DNA of 64,000 bases. Origin: Haematococcus lacustris (taxonomy: Eukaryota > Chlorophyta > Chlorophyceae > Chlamydomonadales > Haematococcaceae). Shown in pieces: positions 30,225 to 41,627 of this stretch; the first letter of the stretch is position 1, and each line of letters begins with the position of its first letter. The stretch spans positions 8,272,284 through 8,336,283 of the forward strand of contig JASKMD010000014.1 of NCBI GenBank assembly GCA_030144725.1, written 5' to 3'. The notes below the pieces were generated by a model. It worked only from the letters and a program-made list of their open reading frames with translations, was not told the origin of the DNA and did no database searches. A program made the translations under genes and the position numbers.

Positions 30225-32513
30225 GGAGGGCAGCACCTCCCTCCCAGTGCAGGACGTACCCTCCAACCGCTCCCAACCAACTGACCGGGATGACCCCCTG
30301 AACACGACCCTGAACAGCATGAGACTGGCGGAGGTGGAGGAGTTGTGTGACCTGACAGTGACCGCAGCAGCCCAGCTCATGCACTGCCTGGCCAACATCC
30401 AGCCCGCCCGCCCCCCTGCCGCCGCTGCCACTGGCACTGGCGCTGTCAGTCAGCCAGCCCCCACACCCACCAGGGGCAGCCTGTTCAGCAGGGGCCAGCG
30501 CGCAGCCCCCTCAGCAGCCAGCCCCCCCGCCCCCTCAGCCCCCCCTGGTGCCCTCTCCCCCCTCCTCCCCCCTGCCGTCATGACCCAGGTGCTGGACAGC
30601 CTGGCCCAGCTTTTCCGCCAAGGGGGGCTGCCGGCAGCCACCCACTCGCACATCTTCTATGCGCTAGCCCGCCTCACCAAGCCCTACACCAGCAGCAGGG
30701 GGGTGGGGGTAGGGGTGGGGGCAAAGGCAGGGGGTCAGGCAGGCCAGGGGGAGCGGCCGAGGGGGGTCCGGGGGGCTGCTGTGGGTGTGGAGTCGGCCTT
30801 GCAGCGCCTGCTCCCGCTGGGTTTGGACGCCTCCCGCCTGGCCCTGCCTGAGTACAGCGCGGTGGACCTGGTCACTGTGTTCAGCGGGCTGGCCGCGCTG
30901 CGTGTGCCCCTCAGCTCTGCCTGGCTCGACGCCTGGTGGGAGTACAGCAGGTTGCAGGTGAGCGACCCGACCCGACCCGACCCGACCCGACCCGACCCGA
31001 CCCGACCCGACCCGACCCGACCCGACCCGACCCGACCCGACCCGACCCGACCCGACCCGACCCGACCCGACCCGACCCGACCCGACCCGACCCGACCCGA
31101 CCCGACCCGACCCGACCCGACCCGACCCGACCCGACCCGACCCGACCCGACCCGACCCGACCCGACCCGACCCGACCCGACCCGACCCGACCCGACCCGA
31201 CCCGACCCGACCCGACCCGACCCACCCGACCCGACCCGACCCCGACCCGACCCGACCCGACCCGACCCGACCCGACCCGACCCGACCCGACCCGACCCGA
31301 CCGGCGGGGCCGTCCTTCCAGCAGACTCTGTTCAGCAATAGTGAACGGCACACCTGAACATGTGTCGACCTGCACCTGCCCAGCTGTCCAGCAGCGCACC
31401 CTGCTGCCAGCCCCCCGTGTGCCCCCTGTGCCCTGCAGCTGTCCTCCTGCCCGCTGCCGCTGCTGTGCGCCTGCCTGCGGGCCGTGAGGGCGGTGGAGGT
31501 GGCGGTGCCCAGCCTGTGGAGCCAGGCGTTGTGGGACACGCTGGCAGAGCTGAGCCACACCCTGAAGCTGGCAGTGAGTGGCTGGAGGAAGGGGGGTGGA
31601 GGGTGGGCAAGGGACGGCAGGAGGGTGAAAGGGGTGGGTAAGGGTGGGCAGGGGTGGGGTACAAGCCTCTCTTCCCCATGCCAGCACCCCCCCCCCCCCC
31701 CCCTAACCCTAACCCTAACCCTAACCCTACCCTACCCTACCCTTAGGCTTGCAAACAGGGGAGAGGTCCCTCCTTACTGCTGTGCTGCCCGCTGTATAGC
31801 AGCTGCCCCTCCCCCCTCCTCCCCCCCACCCCTCTGCTGCTGCTGTGCCGCAGGAGGTGGAGCACCTGATGTCCAGCCTGGTGGCCAGCCAGCTGCGCCC
31901 CCCCTGGCCCCCTGCTGCAGCGCCTGCTGGACCAGGCCCTGGAGCAGCAGCAGCAGGCAGCGGCCGCACAGGCCAGCCAGCTGCTCAGCGCCACACCCCC
32001 CACACGGGCCCACACCACCTCCCCGCCTGCCGCCACCAGCGACAGGGGTAGCAACGCCGCATCAGGACCAGAGCAGCAGCAGCAGCAGCAGGCAGCAGCA
32101 GGCGCAGCAGCAGGGGGGCGGGGGGGAGGTGGTAGTGGCCAGCGGCCGTGCCCCCCGCAGTGTCCGCGCCGCCGCCCCCCGCCAGGCCCCCCTCCCCGGA
32201 GCCGCAGTCCGAGGGGCTGCTGCCAGAGCTGGGGACGGCAGCCTGGCGGCAGCAGAGCCGCGCCCAGCCGCCTCCAGCCAGGTGCCTGATCAGGTGCCCG
32301 GGGGCGGGGACCGCGCCGTGCTGCTGCTGGCGGAGGCGCTGAAGCACGCGGCTCATGGGTTCGACTTCCGTCCCTGAGCCTCGCTGGCAGCAGCGCTACC
32401 TGCTCGCCCTCAGGCCCGCGCTGACCTCGCCCTGGCTGGCTGAGCAGCAGAGGGAGCTGGTGGCGGCGCTGATGAGGGACGCGGAGGCTGCCCAGCCCCT
32501 GACTGCACAGTGA
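28433..32513 (+). CDS. Helical-repeat protein, frameshifted
   Basis: Coding blocks include SLDLADAVSAALMGRCLELL, FTQLVEGLAGLGLPLSPQA, DVAPYSVATSLTLFANSQYE, VGPAGITILLDALDHW, THSHIFYALARLT, AVDLVTVFSGLAALRVPLSS, SSCPLPLLCACLRAVRAVEV and LLALRPALTSPWLAEQQREL. The repeated amphipathic helices are of the OPR/FASTK-like kind, so an organellar RNA-binding role is possible but not shown. Clear introns include 29837-30017, the satellite-filled one after 30960, and one before 31855. The frame shifts inside C runs near 28535, 31905 and 32374, which suggests sequence errors more than a pseudogene. Poly-Gln/Ala and Pro-rich linkers are present. The 5' end is not visible. The likely stop is at 32511-32513. 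Confidence 0.55.
29956..29990. repeat. (CCA)n microsatellite
   Basis: About a dozen CAC/CCA units just upstream of the exon that begins near 30018. Confidence 0.9.
30963..31302. repeat. (GACCC)n satellite in intron
   Basis: About 340 bases of almost perfect GACCC pentamers, broken once near 31223-31241. It begins right after the GTGAGC donor at 30958, so it lies within an intron. Confidence 0.97.
31701..31740. repeat. Interstitial telomere-like CCCTAA repeat
   Basis: Four to five CCCTAA units grading into CCCTA units, directly after a C19-like run, inside an intron of the helical-repeat gene. Confidence 0.85.
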
Positions 32514-33707
32514 CAGGCCCGGGGGCAGGCAGGGGGCAGGCAGGGGAGGGGGGCAGGCAGGGGTCCAGGGTCAGGAGCTGGGTGCTGGAGCAGGGCGGCT
32601 GGGATGGCTCGTCTCGCTGGCAAATCCCTGGTCAGCCCAGCTGGTCAGGGCTGGTGGCTGGGGCAGTCGTAGCACACGCCTGGGTAATGGTGGTGGGGGG
32701 CGGAGGGCTGATCCGACTGCGCAGCCCAGGCCAGGCGTCAGGGCAGGGGGGCTGGGGCAGGGGGCTAGCCAGGGGGCCTAGAGGCGGTGCTGTGGCTAGG
32801 TGATGTGGAGGAGAAGCATGGGAGGGCAGGGGGGTGGGAGCTGGTGGGCAAGGGCTGGCTGGGAGGGGGGCATGTGTGTGTGTGTGTGTGTGGAATAAAG
32901 GGGGGGAAGCACGGGGGGTGAAGGTGGGTGAGGGGGAGGTGCATAGCGGCGCAAGGAGGTGTAGGGGGCAGGGGTTCGTGTCCCTCCATGTCTTCTGATG
33001 TGGGTGTCTGCCCATGTGCGTCCTGCTGCTTCTGCTCTTCCAGGTCCTGATCCTAGTCCTGTGGCTGCTCTTGCTCCTGCTGCCGTCGCTCCCCCTCACC
33101 AACAGCTTTACACTCTCGGGGACCCCTCTTTCACCCCTTCTTGTGATTGGCTGTGTGCTGCACCTGCCTGACCAGCACCGTGGTAGTGCAGCGATCACTT
33201 TTTGAATGATGTGATGGTATCATTCACATGACCTCCTCCAGTACGTGGTACGATGTCGGGTTAGATGTGTTAAAGAGCAGTTCTCAAGCTTGTTACGTTG
33301 CTTCGCTGAACAACTTGAACGCACTTGGTAGTTGAACGGCAGTGCTTGTGCAAGGTGGCGGTGAGAAAACTACGCTATTGATGACCAGCACCTCTGCAGT
33401 TACACGGGGTTGCTTGATGGAGGCTATGTAACTTGACCGGCTTTTGTGCGCGACTGAATTGCAAATATGAAGCCACCCTTGATATGACCGGCATCGCTGG
33501 TTCATTAAAGTCGCCTCTGTCGATGGAAGTGAAGGAATGGGAAGTGAAGGCGGCGGGCGGCAGGTGTCCCAGAGTTGGTGCACGTATACACTGAAAAGAG
33601 CATGCATGGCTGGCATGCATGATGCATCTTTGAATGGGCACTGCGACTGCGCCTTCCTTTTGCACACCGAAACGCAGGCTCAGGCCTACTGACCTCGCAT
33701 TGTCGCC

Positions 33708-34013
33708 ATGGTGAACGTCCCAAAGACTAAGAGGGCGTTCTGCAAGGGCTGCAAGAAGCACACGAGCATGAAGGTCACCCAGTATAAGACGGGGAAAGCC
33801 TCGCTGTACGCCCAGGGGAAGCGGCGCTACGACCGCAAGCAGTCCGGTTTCGGCGGCCAGACAAAGCCTGTATTCCACAAGAAGGCCAAGACCACCAAGA
33901 AGATTGTGCTGAGGATGCAGTGCGCCGAGTGCAAGCAGACCTGCATGAAGGGGCTGAAGCGCTGCAAGCACTTCGAGATCGGAGGAGACAAGAAGACCAA
34001 GGGCCAGTACTAA
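33708..34013 (+). CDS. RPL36A: 60S ribosomal protein eL42, right copy
   Basis: Identical in protein to 5930-6235: a 101-residue intronless frame with C12/C15 and C72/C75 zinc ligands and Pro54 in QTKPVF. The ATG is preceded by GTCGCC, a favourable context. TGTAA at 34425-34429, about 410 bases after the stop, is the first plausible poly(A) signal. Both copies look intact, so both could be expressed if the duplication is real. Confidence 0.95.
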   Translation: MVNVPKTKRAFCKGCKKHTSMKVTQYKTGKASLYAQGKRRYDRKQSGFGGQTKPVFHKKAKTTKKIVLRMQCAECKQTCMKGLKRCKHFEIGGDKKTKGQY

Positions 34014-35545
34014 ATATGCTGCGGAGTTGGGCCGATTTTGGCGTCGCGGTCAGTGGACAGTAGTTAAGTCGACGGTTGTAGAGTGAAGCGGCGTCAGCAG
34101 CCATGTGAACAGTGCAATGGAGCACACTGCACTGCATAGTTCTGCCAAGCCTTCACTACGAGCCGCCTGTTGGAGAATGTGCGAGCTCCTGTCTTCGTGC
34201 TGTCCACAATCAGGCTGAAGCATGATGCTGCTGCCACTGCTTGCTGGCTGCAGGACATTTGGCTGGGCGGCATTCATGCACAGCCACGCAGCCTCCTCTT
34301 AAAGCAGCGCAGCGATGGCAACAATGTGGCTGGCTAGAGTGGTTTGCACAGCTGGGCAGCATCAGTTTCTCCTGATCAGTGGTTCAGTTGCATATACAGC
34401 CAGTGCAGAGGCTGTTCTGTCATGTGTAACCAGTGACGCACGGATCCTGGGAGACCCCAAAGTTGGCGTTGACGCCGGCACAAAGCTGGGTGACCTGGGA
34501 ACATGGCACTCCAGCGCCAGCCTACCTCCTATGCACCACACCGTACGTGCAATGCACATCACTGAGCATCTCATTCCTTCGTAGGACCCACAGGACAGCT
34601 ATCATGCTGCTGCTGCCACTGCAAATGGTGATGGCCTGCACCGCTTGAGAAGTCAGCAGATAGGCTGCTTGGCCACACCACTCCCCCCCTCAGGGTTAGG
34701 GACATGACAGAGCTGGCTGATTTGCTTGTCAGCATGTCGCACACACAACAGCCTTGACCCTCTACCCCTATGCTTCATAGCACCAAGCAACGAGCAGCGT
34801 CACTGTCTGCTCTGCAAACAATTTTTCAATCTATGACTTGAATTGTGGAGGCAGCCTTCAAAAAGCAAGCCGCAGGTGCGCACAAGCATACTGGCTGCTC
34901 CTGCATGGCTGCAGTCAAACTGTGCGCATGCACTGCTTGATCTCTTGCAACTTCTTGCACCCACCCAACCATGGTGGTTTCGTTAATAGGCGCTAACCTT
35001 GGGTCAGAGACTGTTGTAGGTCGGACGTTACAGCGGCCGCGGAGCCGGTGCGGCTTCCTACCCCTATCACGCGCCATGTGTGCATGTTCAGTTTGCTTGT
35101 AATCGAAACCTTGTAATCGAAGGCCATGGCTGACGCGAAGCTAGACAGGTAGGCTTGAAGTGCCCTCACTGGTTCGTACTATACTGGTCATCCATAGGTC
35201 CGTTGATTGTCCGAAGCAGTGGCAGCGGAGAAGTGATGACGTTCAATCCAGAGGTCCAGGCTATTGGACCTAGCAGCCAGGCTGACGGCTCAGGCTCAGT
35301 TCGGCAACTATCACCCATTGCGTCTGGTGCGGGCACACGCTACAGTGGGCCAATCAAGCTACACTGCAATACCAGCAGGCCACACAGCTGGCCCTGACAT
35401 GCCTGGCACCCCACGCCGCCCCTTATAGCAGCTGCCCCTCTTCTGGCCCTTGCTGGCCAGCGTCACAGCGCCTCACATCCATCCCCTGAGCTGCCACGGC
35501 ACCGTTCCCACCTCCTGCCTTATACCCTCACCATCCACCCTTGAC
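34014..35545. other. Intergenic, mirror of 4398-5929
   Basis: Same sequence as the left-arm intergenic stretch in opposite orientation. No additional gene is visible. Confidence 0.5.
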
Positions 35546-37534
35546 TCACACCCTTGGCCGCACTGGGCGGGGCAGCAGCCCTGGTGCCTGGTTTGCCCGC
35601 TGTGATGGGAGCACGCCTGCACTCTTCAACTGAGCGGCTGGCAGGGGGAGTGCGTCCTGCTGCCTTGCCTGCTGCCCAACTGACACGCTGACTGCCTGCT
35701 GCTGCTGGGCTGCTGGTGTGGCTGCAGCTGGTGGCCCCTCCTGGCCTGCACAGTGTCCCCCCTCTGCCTGCAACAGCTTCTGCCACGCCTCAGCCTCAGG
35801 CAGGCTGGCTCGCACCTGCTCACGCATGAAGGCTGCCCGCTCACTGTCATTGGCCAGCTGGTCAAATGCTGTTGTGTTGACCACCACCCCTGCATCGAAG
35901 TGGGTCAGCTGCTGCAGCTTGACATGAGCCACCACCCCTGACATGCTGCCATGAGGCAAGAAATTAGGACTCTGGGACACTGACATTCCATTGGTCGTCC
36001 TTGGCCCCAGCACCAGCAGCTGAGAGCACTGGGTGCCATCTAGGCTAAGTGCTGCCTGCTGCATTTCACTGTATCCAGCAGCTGCCAGAGCTTTTACCAG
36101 CTGGCTGAAATCACATTGCTGCAGCGCTGCCTGTAGTGAACCCATGTTGCTTTTCTGGCATGCAGTAGCCTTGGCAACCAGCTCCCGAATTGCTGGTGAG
36201 GTAGCCAAGGTAATCTGGCCTCCAGTGCAGGCATGCAGCCACTGACTGGCTGCATGGAGCTGAAATAGATATATATCGGCCCATTGTTCCCCTCCCAGCT
36301 CCCTCTTGCTGCACTCCCTCCACAGCGCTGCTGCCATGCTGTTCAGCTGCGGCTCACTGGCCAGCTGGCTGTGACCTGATGACACTGCCTGGTGGAGGGA
36401 CAGGGCAAGGAACACGCTCCTGGCATACAGCAGGTTGGTCAAGTCTTGTGGATTGAAGGCTGCCAGGTCTGCCTCGGCCACCCCTGCTGCCAGGCTGCGC
36501 ACCGAGCTGTCCAAGTAGCCAAGGCGGGCCAGGCCATACAGGCTGTTGGCCATATGCTGGCTCATCATCCTTTCAAATTGAGCTGCCCGCTCAGCCAGCT
36601 GCCTGCAAACCTCCCTGTCATGCCACAGCACCAAACTCATGGCATACAGGACGTTGCTCACATCTTGAGTGTTGAAGCAAGGCACCACAGCCTGTGCCCT
36701 GGCTGCAAACTGCCCCAGCAGCTGCCTCGCCTCTTCCCTGCAGCCAGGCAGCTTGCTGGCAGCCCAGATCAGGTTGGCCCAGGCCTGAGATGACGCATCC
36801 CTCATGACCTCGCCCTGACTGATGGCAGCTGTGACCGCCTGCAGCAGGGGCTGGGCACTGCCTGTGTAGCCTGACTTGGCCATTGCCCAGAATATCATGC
36901 CAATAGATTGACCCTCAGCACCCCAGGCCAGCTTCTCAGGCAGTAGCTGCACTGCCTGCTCATACAGCCAGGTCAGGTCTGGGCTGCTGCTGCACTGCAT
37001 GCCAGCTGTGGCCAAGCCATGTAGCAGGTTGCTCCAGTTGCGCCAGCTGGCCCCCTTCATAACCTCACTGCTGGCACTGTGGCTGGCAAGGGCTGAGCAG
37101 GCTGAGGTGACTGCAGCAGCAGGGAGGTGGGGCCTGAGCTTGCCCAGGGACCAGGCTGCCATGTTCAGCTGGCGAGCATCAAACTGTTGCAGTGTTGGAC
37201 GTGGTCCAGCCCCTCCAGCCATGCGCTGCAGCAGGGCGAGCACTGCACTGCATTGAGCCTGGGTCAGGTGGGCTCTCCTGTTTTCTGGCTGCTTGGCCCA
37301 GTCTGCAAAGCACCACAACAGCCGTGACGTCTGCTCCACCTGGCTGCTGCTGCTCATAAAGGGCAGCTCCTCCACCGCTGACACCAGCTGCTCCAGGTCC
37401 TGCTTGGGTCGGGGTGCCGGGTCATACTGGCGCAGGGCTGCAAGGGGCAGGGGCTTTTTCTCATAAACAAGGTTACAACCCGGCATTGCTGGTGACTGAC
37501 AGCAGCTGGCGGTGACTGTGCTGCCCAACAACAC
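35546..37534 (-). CDS. OPR-like organellar RNA-binding protein (right copy)
   Basis: The 662-codon frame is identical to that at 2409-4397, with the same eight helical repeats and carboxy-terminal tail. It shows no disabling change. The probable start is either the Met at 37534 or the in-frame Met at 37486. Confidence 0.7.
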   Translation of the reverse strand: MLLGSTVTASCCQSPAMPGCNLVYEKKPLPLAALRQYDPAPRPKQDLEQLVSAVEELPFMSSSSQVEQTSRLLWCFADWAKQPENRRAHLTQAQCSAVLALLQRMAGGAGPRPTLQQFDARQLNMAAWSLGKLRPHLPAAAVTSACSALASHSASSEVMKGASWRNWSNLLHGLATAGMQCSSSPDLTWLYEQAVQLLPEKLAWGAEGQSIGMIFWAMAKSGYTGSAQPLLQAVTAAISQGEVMRDASSQAWANLIWAASKLPGCREEARQLLGQFAARAQAVVPCFNTQDVSNVLYAMSLVLWHDREVCRQLAERAAQFERMMSQHMANSLYGLARLGYLDSSVRSLAAGVAEADLAAFNPQDLTNLLYARSVFLALSLHQAVSSGHSQLASEPQLNSMAAALWRECSKRELGGEQWADIYLFQLHAASQWLHACTGGQITLATSPAIRELVAKATACQKSNMGSLQAALQQCDFSQLVKALAAAGYSEMQQAALSLDGTQCSQLLVLGPRTTNGMSVSQSPNFLPHGSMSGVVAHVKLQQLTHFDAGVVVNTTAFDQLANDSERAAFMREQVRASLPEAEAWQKLLQAEGGHCAGQEGPPAAATPAAQQQQAVSVSVGQQARQQDALPLPAAQLKSAGVLPSQRANQAPGLLPRPVRPRV

Positions 37535-38294
37535 AGGTGTGTGTTGGCAACTGGTGGGACCAGCAGGCTGTGCCGCTCACTGAGTGCTGACGCGCTGAGT
37601 GTTCGCGACGGCACATTGAGCAGCCAGGGCAGGAGGCAAGTGCGCAGCGCTGGGCTGTGCACGAGGACAGCCGGTCGGAAACCCCAGCCGATGCTAGGTG
37701 AGCGGTGAAGGTGAGCGGTGAAGGTGAGCGAATGCAGGAGCGAGCGCATGGCTGGAAGCGGCGTTGGTGAGCGGTAATGAGACAGGCGCTGAGGACAGGT
37801 TCACGGGTACCACTTTCACGGATCACCTCCTCATCGCCGCGCAGCTGAATATGACGGCACGGGCTCTGCACGACACGTCCACCCCAGGTGCCATGCACCG
37901 ACCTGCTAATCACAATCTCACTGATCTGTGGTCACCCCGGCCGTTGGCCCCGGTCTAATCTCACTGATCTGTCTAACCCCACTGATCTCCTTCCATGTAC
38001 TACGACCATCCGCATGCACCCACTGGCCTGTACTGATGCACCACTCTGCCAGCCATAATGCGGTGTAAGCCAGTGAACCCAGTGAACGGCTACAAAATTG
38101 GCAAAGCCAAGATGCCAAGAAGAAGGCGCATAACGGCAAGCATGATCAGGCCATGGCCAGGAGTACGACAGCAACATTAACAGGCCCTCCCATCACTGGA
38201 TGGGAGGCCCTCCCAATCCGCAACCCTACAGTTGCGGATTGGGTAAACATTCGCTGACACAGGCGGTAAACCATTACGCTACACATTGGCAATA

Positions 38295-38565
38295 GAGCAC
38301 GACCGGTTCATTTAACCCGTTTTTTCTAACATCAAAATTTAACATCCTGATGTTTTGGTTCTTTAACGTGCTTTAACAAATCTTTAACATACCCGTTTTG
38401 CTACCCTGGGACTGCGTCTCACTGGCCACTTCTGCCTGCATAGTGTCGCTGGGTGCATTGCCGTGTCGTGACCAGAACGACAGCAAAAAACGACTCGTAT
38501 CAAGACCAAGCGTGCATCTTTAACAAAACGGTTTAACATTAACTTTAACACGTCCGGTCGTGCCC
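38295..38565. mobile_element. MITE copy 1, mirror in right arm
   Basis: Reverse complement of 1378-1648 including both TA flanks, so the insertion predates the inverted duplication. Confidence 0.9.
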
Positions 38566-39323
38566 TAATTGGCAAGTGCCCTATGATGATATTGTTGTAA
38601 ATGATGACGATGAGCTGAGTGTGTACATGGCTGCAGTTGCAGTGCGCACCTTGGGCAAGAAGCTGGGCGTGACGATATTGAACGAGTATTGCAAGGCAGT
38701 GGGGTTATATGTGCCAGCCGGCACCTTGCGTTTGGCCGGCACCTACGGTAAATGGTGCTGGAGCATCTGACTGAGCAGGCAGAGTGCGATTGATCTGGCT
38801 GTAAGATGACGTTGAGAAAACGGGGCTCCATGCAAGTGTACCGCAACGGAGAACTCTGCATCCTGCGTCGTGGGTGTTGTAAAGCAGCTCATTTGAGTGC
38901 TTGCATGTCTCGGTACGGCCACGGCAACTGAACCATGTGGTGTTGCAGGCATGAGAGGCCAGTGGACCAGTGACTGGTGAAGGTCACGCTCTTAAAATCA
39001 ACATGCCTTTGAACGGTATGCTTCCTACCTACCAAGCTGAAGAAAAGTGATGCAGAAAAATGACAGATCGAGACAAACACCAGTTTGAAACAATGGCACC
39101 TTTCAGTCGGCTGCGACATTCCCCTACCCCCTTCATTCGACCCTGAACAAAGCGATGATGTCAATGAACGAACTGATTGAACTGATGGCAAATGCACTGC
39201 TGACACCTAGACTGCTGACACCTTACCTGACTAGACCGCCTATACTAGGTCCCACACTCCCAGTCCATGGGTGGCGAGGCCAGCCCACCAGACGTCCTCT
39301 TGTAACCGTTGCCACATCACACA

Positions 39324-40477
39324 TCACACCCTAGGTGGTGGCCTGGCCACAGCCTTGCTGGGTGGCTTGGGCGGACGTGGCTTGGGTGGCAGTGGGGGTG
39401 GCTTTGGCTTGCGAGGTGGTGGCGGCGGTCGCTTGCCTTGAGGCCGTGGCGGTGCCCTCAGCTGCGCGGTGGTAGGCATTTCGCACACAGCGGCGGCCAC
39501 ATCGGAGCAGAGCGTGAACTGGATCAGTGGGCAGCTGCCCCCATATGCCTCTGCACCGACATTGAACACTGTTGCGCAGCATTCCAGGCTTTCCGTGGCT
39601 GCAAAGCGCTTGGTGGGGCAGCGATGCAGGGAGAGGGACCCGAGCTGGGTGCGGATGAATGCAGGCGATGCACCGTTGTCCCACCTGCAGCAGCAGCAGC
39701 AGCAGCAGGGACAGGATGGCATGCGAACACAAGGGAGCCGCATGGGCAGGGTTATGCGTGAGGTTGAAGGATCTCAGTGGGGGCTGGGAACTGAGGATGG
39801 GCAGGTCCTGATGCAGATGTGACTCATGCCCACCAGAGCTGAGTCTGCAGCTGAGCAACTGTCTGCAGCAACTTGGCAAACACCATGTGATGATGATGAC
39901 GATGTAAGTGATGCCCAGCAGAGGAAGCAGCAGCACAAGGCAACAGCATAGCTTAGATGGCTGCTGCAGTGTTCAGGCAAGTTACGCTTAACAAGGAGCA
40001 CCCCAGACCAGTTTGGACTGACATGAGCGCAGAAGACATTAGGATGGTGGCTTCTGCAGCACCCTCCCCCCAGTTTTGCTGCAGCTGCCGAGCTGTGACT
40101 GGCAGCTTCTTAGGCAGGGCTGCCGTCTTTGGGGTAGCTGGAGGGATTCTGATACGCAGGCCAATCCACATTGTAGCTCCAGTGTTCGAGCCCACAAGGG
40201 CCTCCTTATATAGCCCACCTGCATGGAAGCAGTTCACATATAAGGGAAAAGCCGTCTCTACAAAGCCTGGAGAGCTTATGGTGAATGCAGTGGTTAGTGG
40301 CGAAGTCAGTGGCGGTGAGGACATAACGAGGCTTGTGAAGCTCAAGAAGCAAGACAGTGGCATTGGGAGGTACACACGACCTGTGATGTCGGACATGCCT
40401 CTCAACCCCATCAGGCTGCCTCCTATAGCCTGGCAGCTTGTAGCTGCGGCTGTGTAGTTTTGGACGTCAAGCACTTG
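39324..40477 (-). CDS. C-type-lectin-like extracellular protein (right copy)
   Basis: Minus-strand exons 40477-40381 and 40218-40156 join in phase and encode QNYTAAATSCQAIGGSLMGL, SDITG, then ALVGSNTGATMWIGL. The C..IGGSL... and WIGL elements are hallmarks of the C-type lectin-like fold. The last exon (39684-39324) supplies W-D-N-G, the closing cysteines (..VCEM) and a proline-rich tail. One or more small exons between 40156 and 39684 remain unresolved because the visible phases do not match. The signal-peptide exon lies beyond 40477. It is likely a secreted or cell-surface sugar- or matrix-binding protein. Confidence 0.55.
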
Positions 40478-40629
40478 CTGCAGGCGCAGGTCTCCAGCAT
40501 CGGTAACGAAGCTTGGGCCGAGCTGCAAGCCATGCGCCCATCGGCACAGGCTCCACAGGTACACTGCAATCGGGTGAGCCAAAATTGTTTTCCGGCAGTT
40601 GCGGTTACGATACATCTGGTCAACAATTA

Positions 40630-40790
40630 CCAAGCGCAGCAGCAGCTGACAGTTCGCGCATTCGACCAGTAGTGACGTTAGGATACTGAGCTTCGGCTTA
40701 ATACTCTAACGAAAAGTTCACTGAGGAGTGAGGGTCCGCAAGCCGCGTGGAGAAGGCTAACGAGTCGGGGCTGTTCTGCATGATGCCTGT
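40630..40790. repeat. Direct repeat, unit 1
   Basis: Contains GTGACGTTAGGATACTGAGC and about 120 further bases that recur at 40865-41028 with very few changes. Confidence 0.9.
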
Positions 40791-40864
40791 ATGAAACAAG
40801 ACTGCATTCTACATTTGGTGCATTCGAGTACATCCGCACCCATGATGCCATGATTACCGCTTAC

Positions 40865-41028
40865 GCTTAGCGCAGCAGCCGTCGACAGTTTACGCATTTG
40901 CAGGGTAGTGACGTTAGGATACTGAGCTTCGGCTTAATACTCTAACAAAAAGTTCACTGAGGAGTGAGGATCCGCAAGCCGCGTGGAGAAGGCTAACGAG
41001 TCGGGGCTGTTCTGCATGATGCCTGTAA
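40865..41028. repeat. Direct repeat, unit 2
   Basis: Second copy of 40630-40790, starting about 235 bases downstream. The two copies diverge after GATGATGCCTGTA: unit 2 runs straight into a nested palindrome that unit 1 lacks. Confidence 0.9.
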
Positions 41029-41100
41029 TACGTGTATCGATACAAGAAATACACGTATATTCGTGTATTTTCTTGTATTTCCTGTATCGATACACGTATT
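41027..41100. repeat. Nested palindrome with TATCGATA core
   Basis: AATACGTGTATCGATACA (41027-41044) is the perfect inverse of 41083-41100, an 18 bp stem. Inside it AAATACACG (41047-41055) pairs with CGTGTATTT (41062-41070). Each outer arm also contains the palindrome TGTATCGATACA. The tract is AT-rich in a GC-rich setting. Confidence 0.9.
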
Positions 41101-41627
41101 ACCCATCGCTGCAAGCAACACAACAAGCTGCTGCATTGACAGCCGCCCAAACCCAGCCATGAGCGCAAGCCTCAAGTCCGCTAGCCCATAGGCTGGCTAC
41201 TGGCTGCTTCACACTGATGGTGATGTTAGGTTGCAGTCATTTGGTACTTCGGACGCGCACCAAGCAGCTGTCAGGTGTCGGTGCCTTCATCGATGTGGTA
41301 CTCTTGTGTTGCATGATATGCTTATCTTGAGCTGCTGTGTGCCCAGTGCTCTGTTGTCATGACGATGTGCGTGTAGCTGCCCGTCATGGTGCTTGGCTTG
41401 GACAGGTGTGCTGTTTCGGTTCGGAATGTGTGCCATCGCGGACCTCTGCTAGTGACAACTATTTCGTTCCGGTGCAGAGTTGGGCAAACCTGCTTCCAGC
41501 TTTTGGAGGAGGCGTCGAAGGCCCCTACAACCAGCGCAGAGCGTGGGTCACAGCTGTAGACTGCCCCGTGCTCATGGCCACTGTGCGCCGCATGACTTCG
41601 CTCTCGTGTTACGACATGCTACTACAG

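Larger units (their letters stand above)
32899..39942. repeat. Right arm of large inverted duplication
   Basis: Reverse complement of 1-7040. Unlike the left arm it is contiguous on its inner side, where it meets a (TG)n tract (32876-32892) and then the 3' flank of the helical-repeat gene. On its outer side it continues into the upstream exons of the lectin-like gene, which the left arm lacks because the window starts there. Confidence 0.95.

Noticed and set aside
30963..31302. CRISPR-like array
   Set aside because: The repeat unit is 5 bases with no spacers; it is a microsatellite in a eukaryotic intron.
30664..31560. Long frames on both strands through GACCC repeats
   Set aside because: A pentamer array without stop codons stays open in every frame; the array lies after a splice donor.
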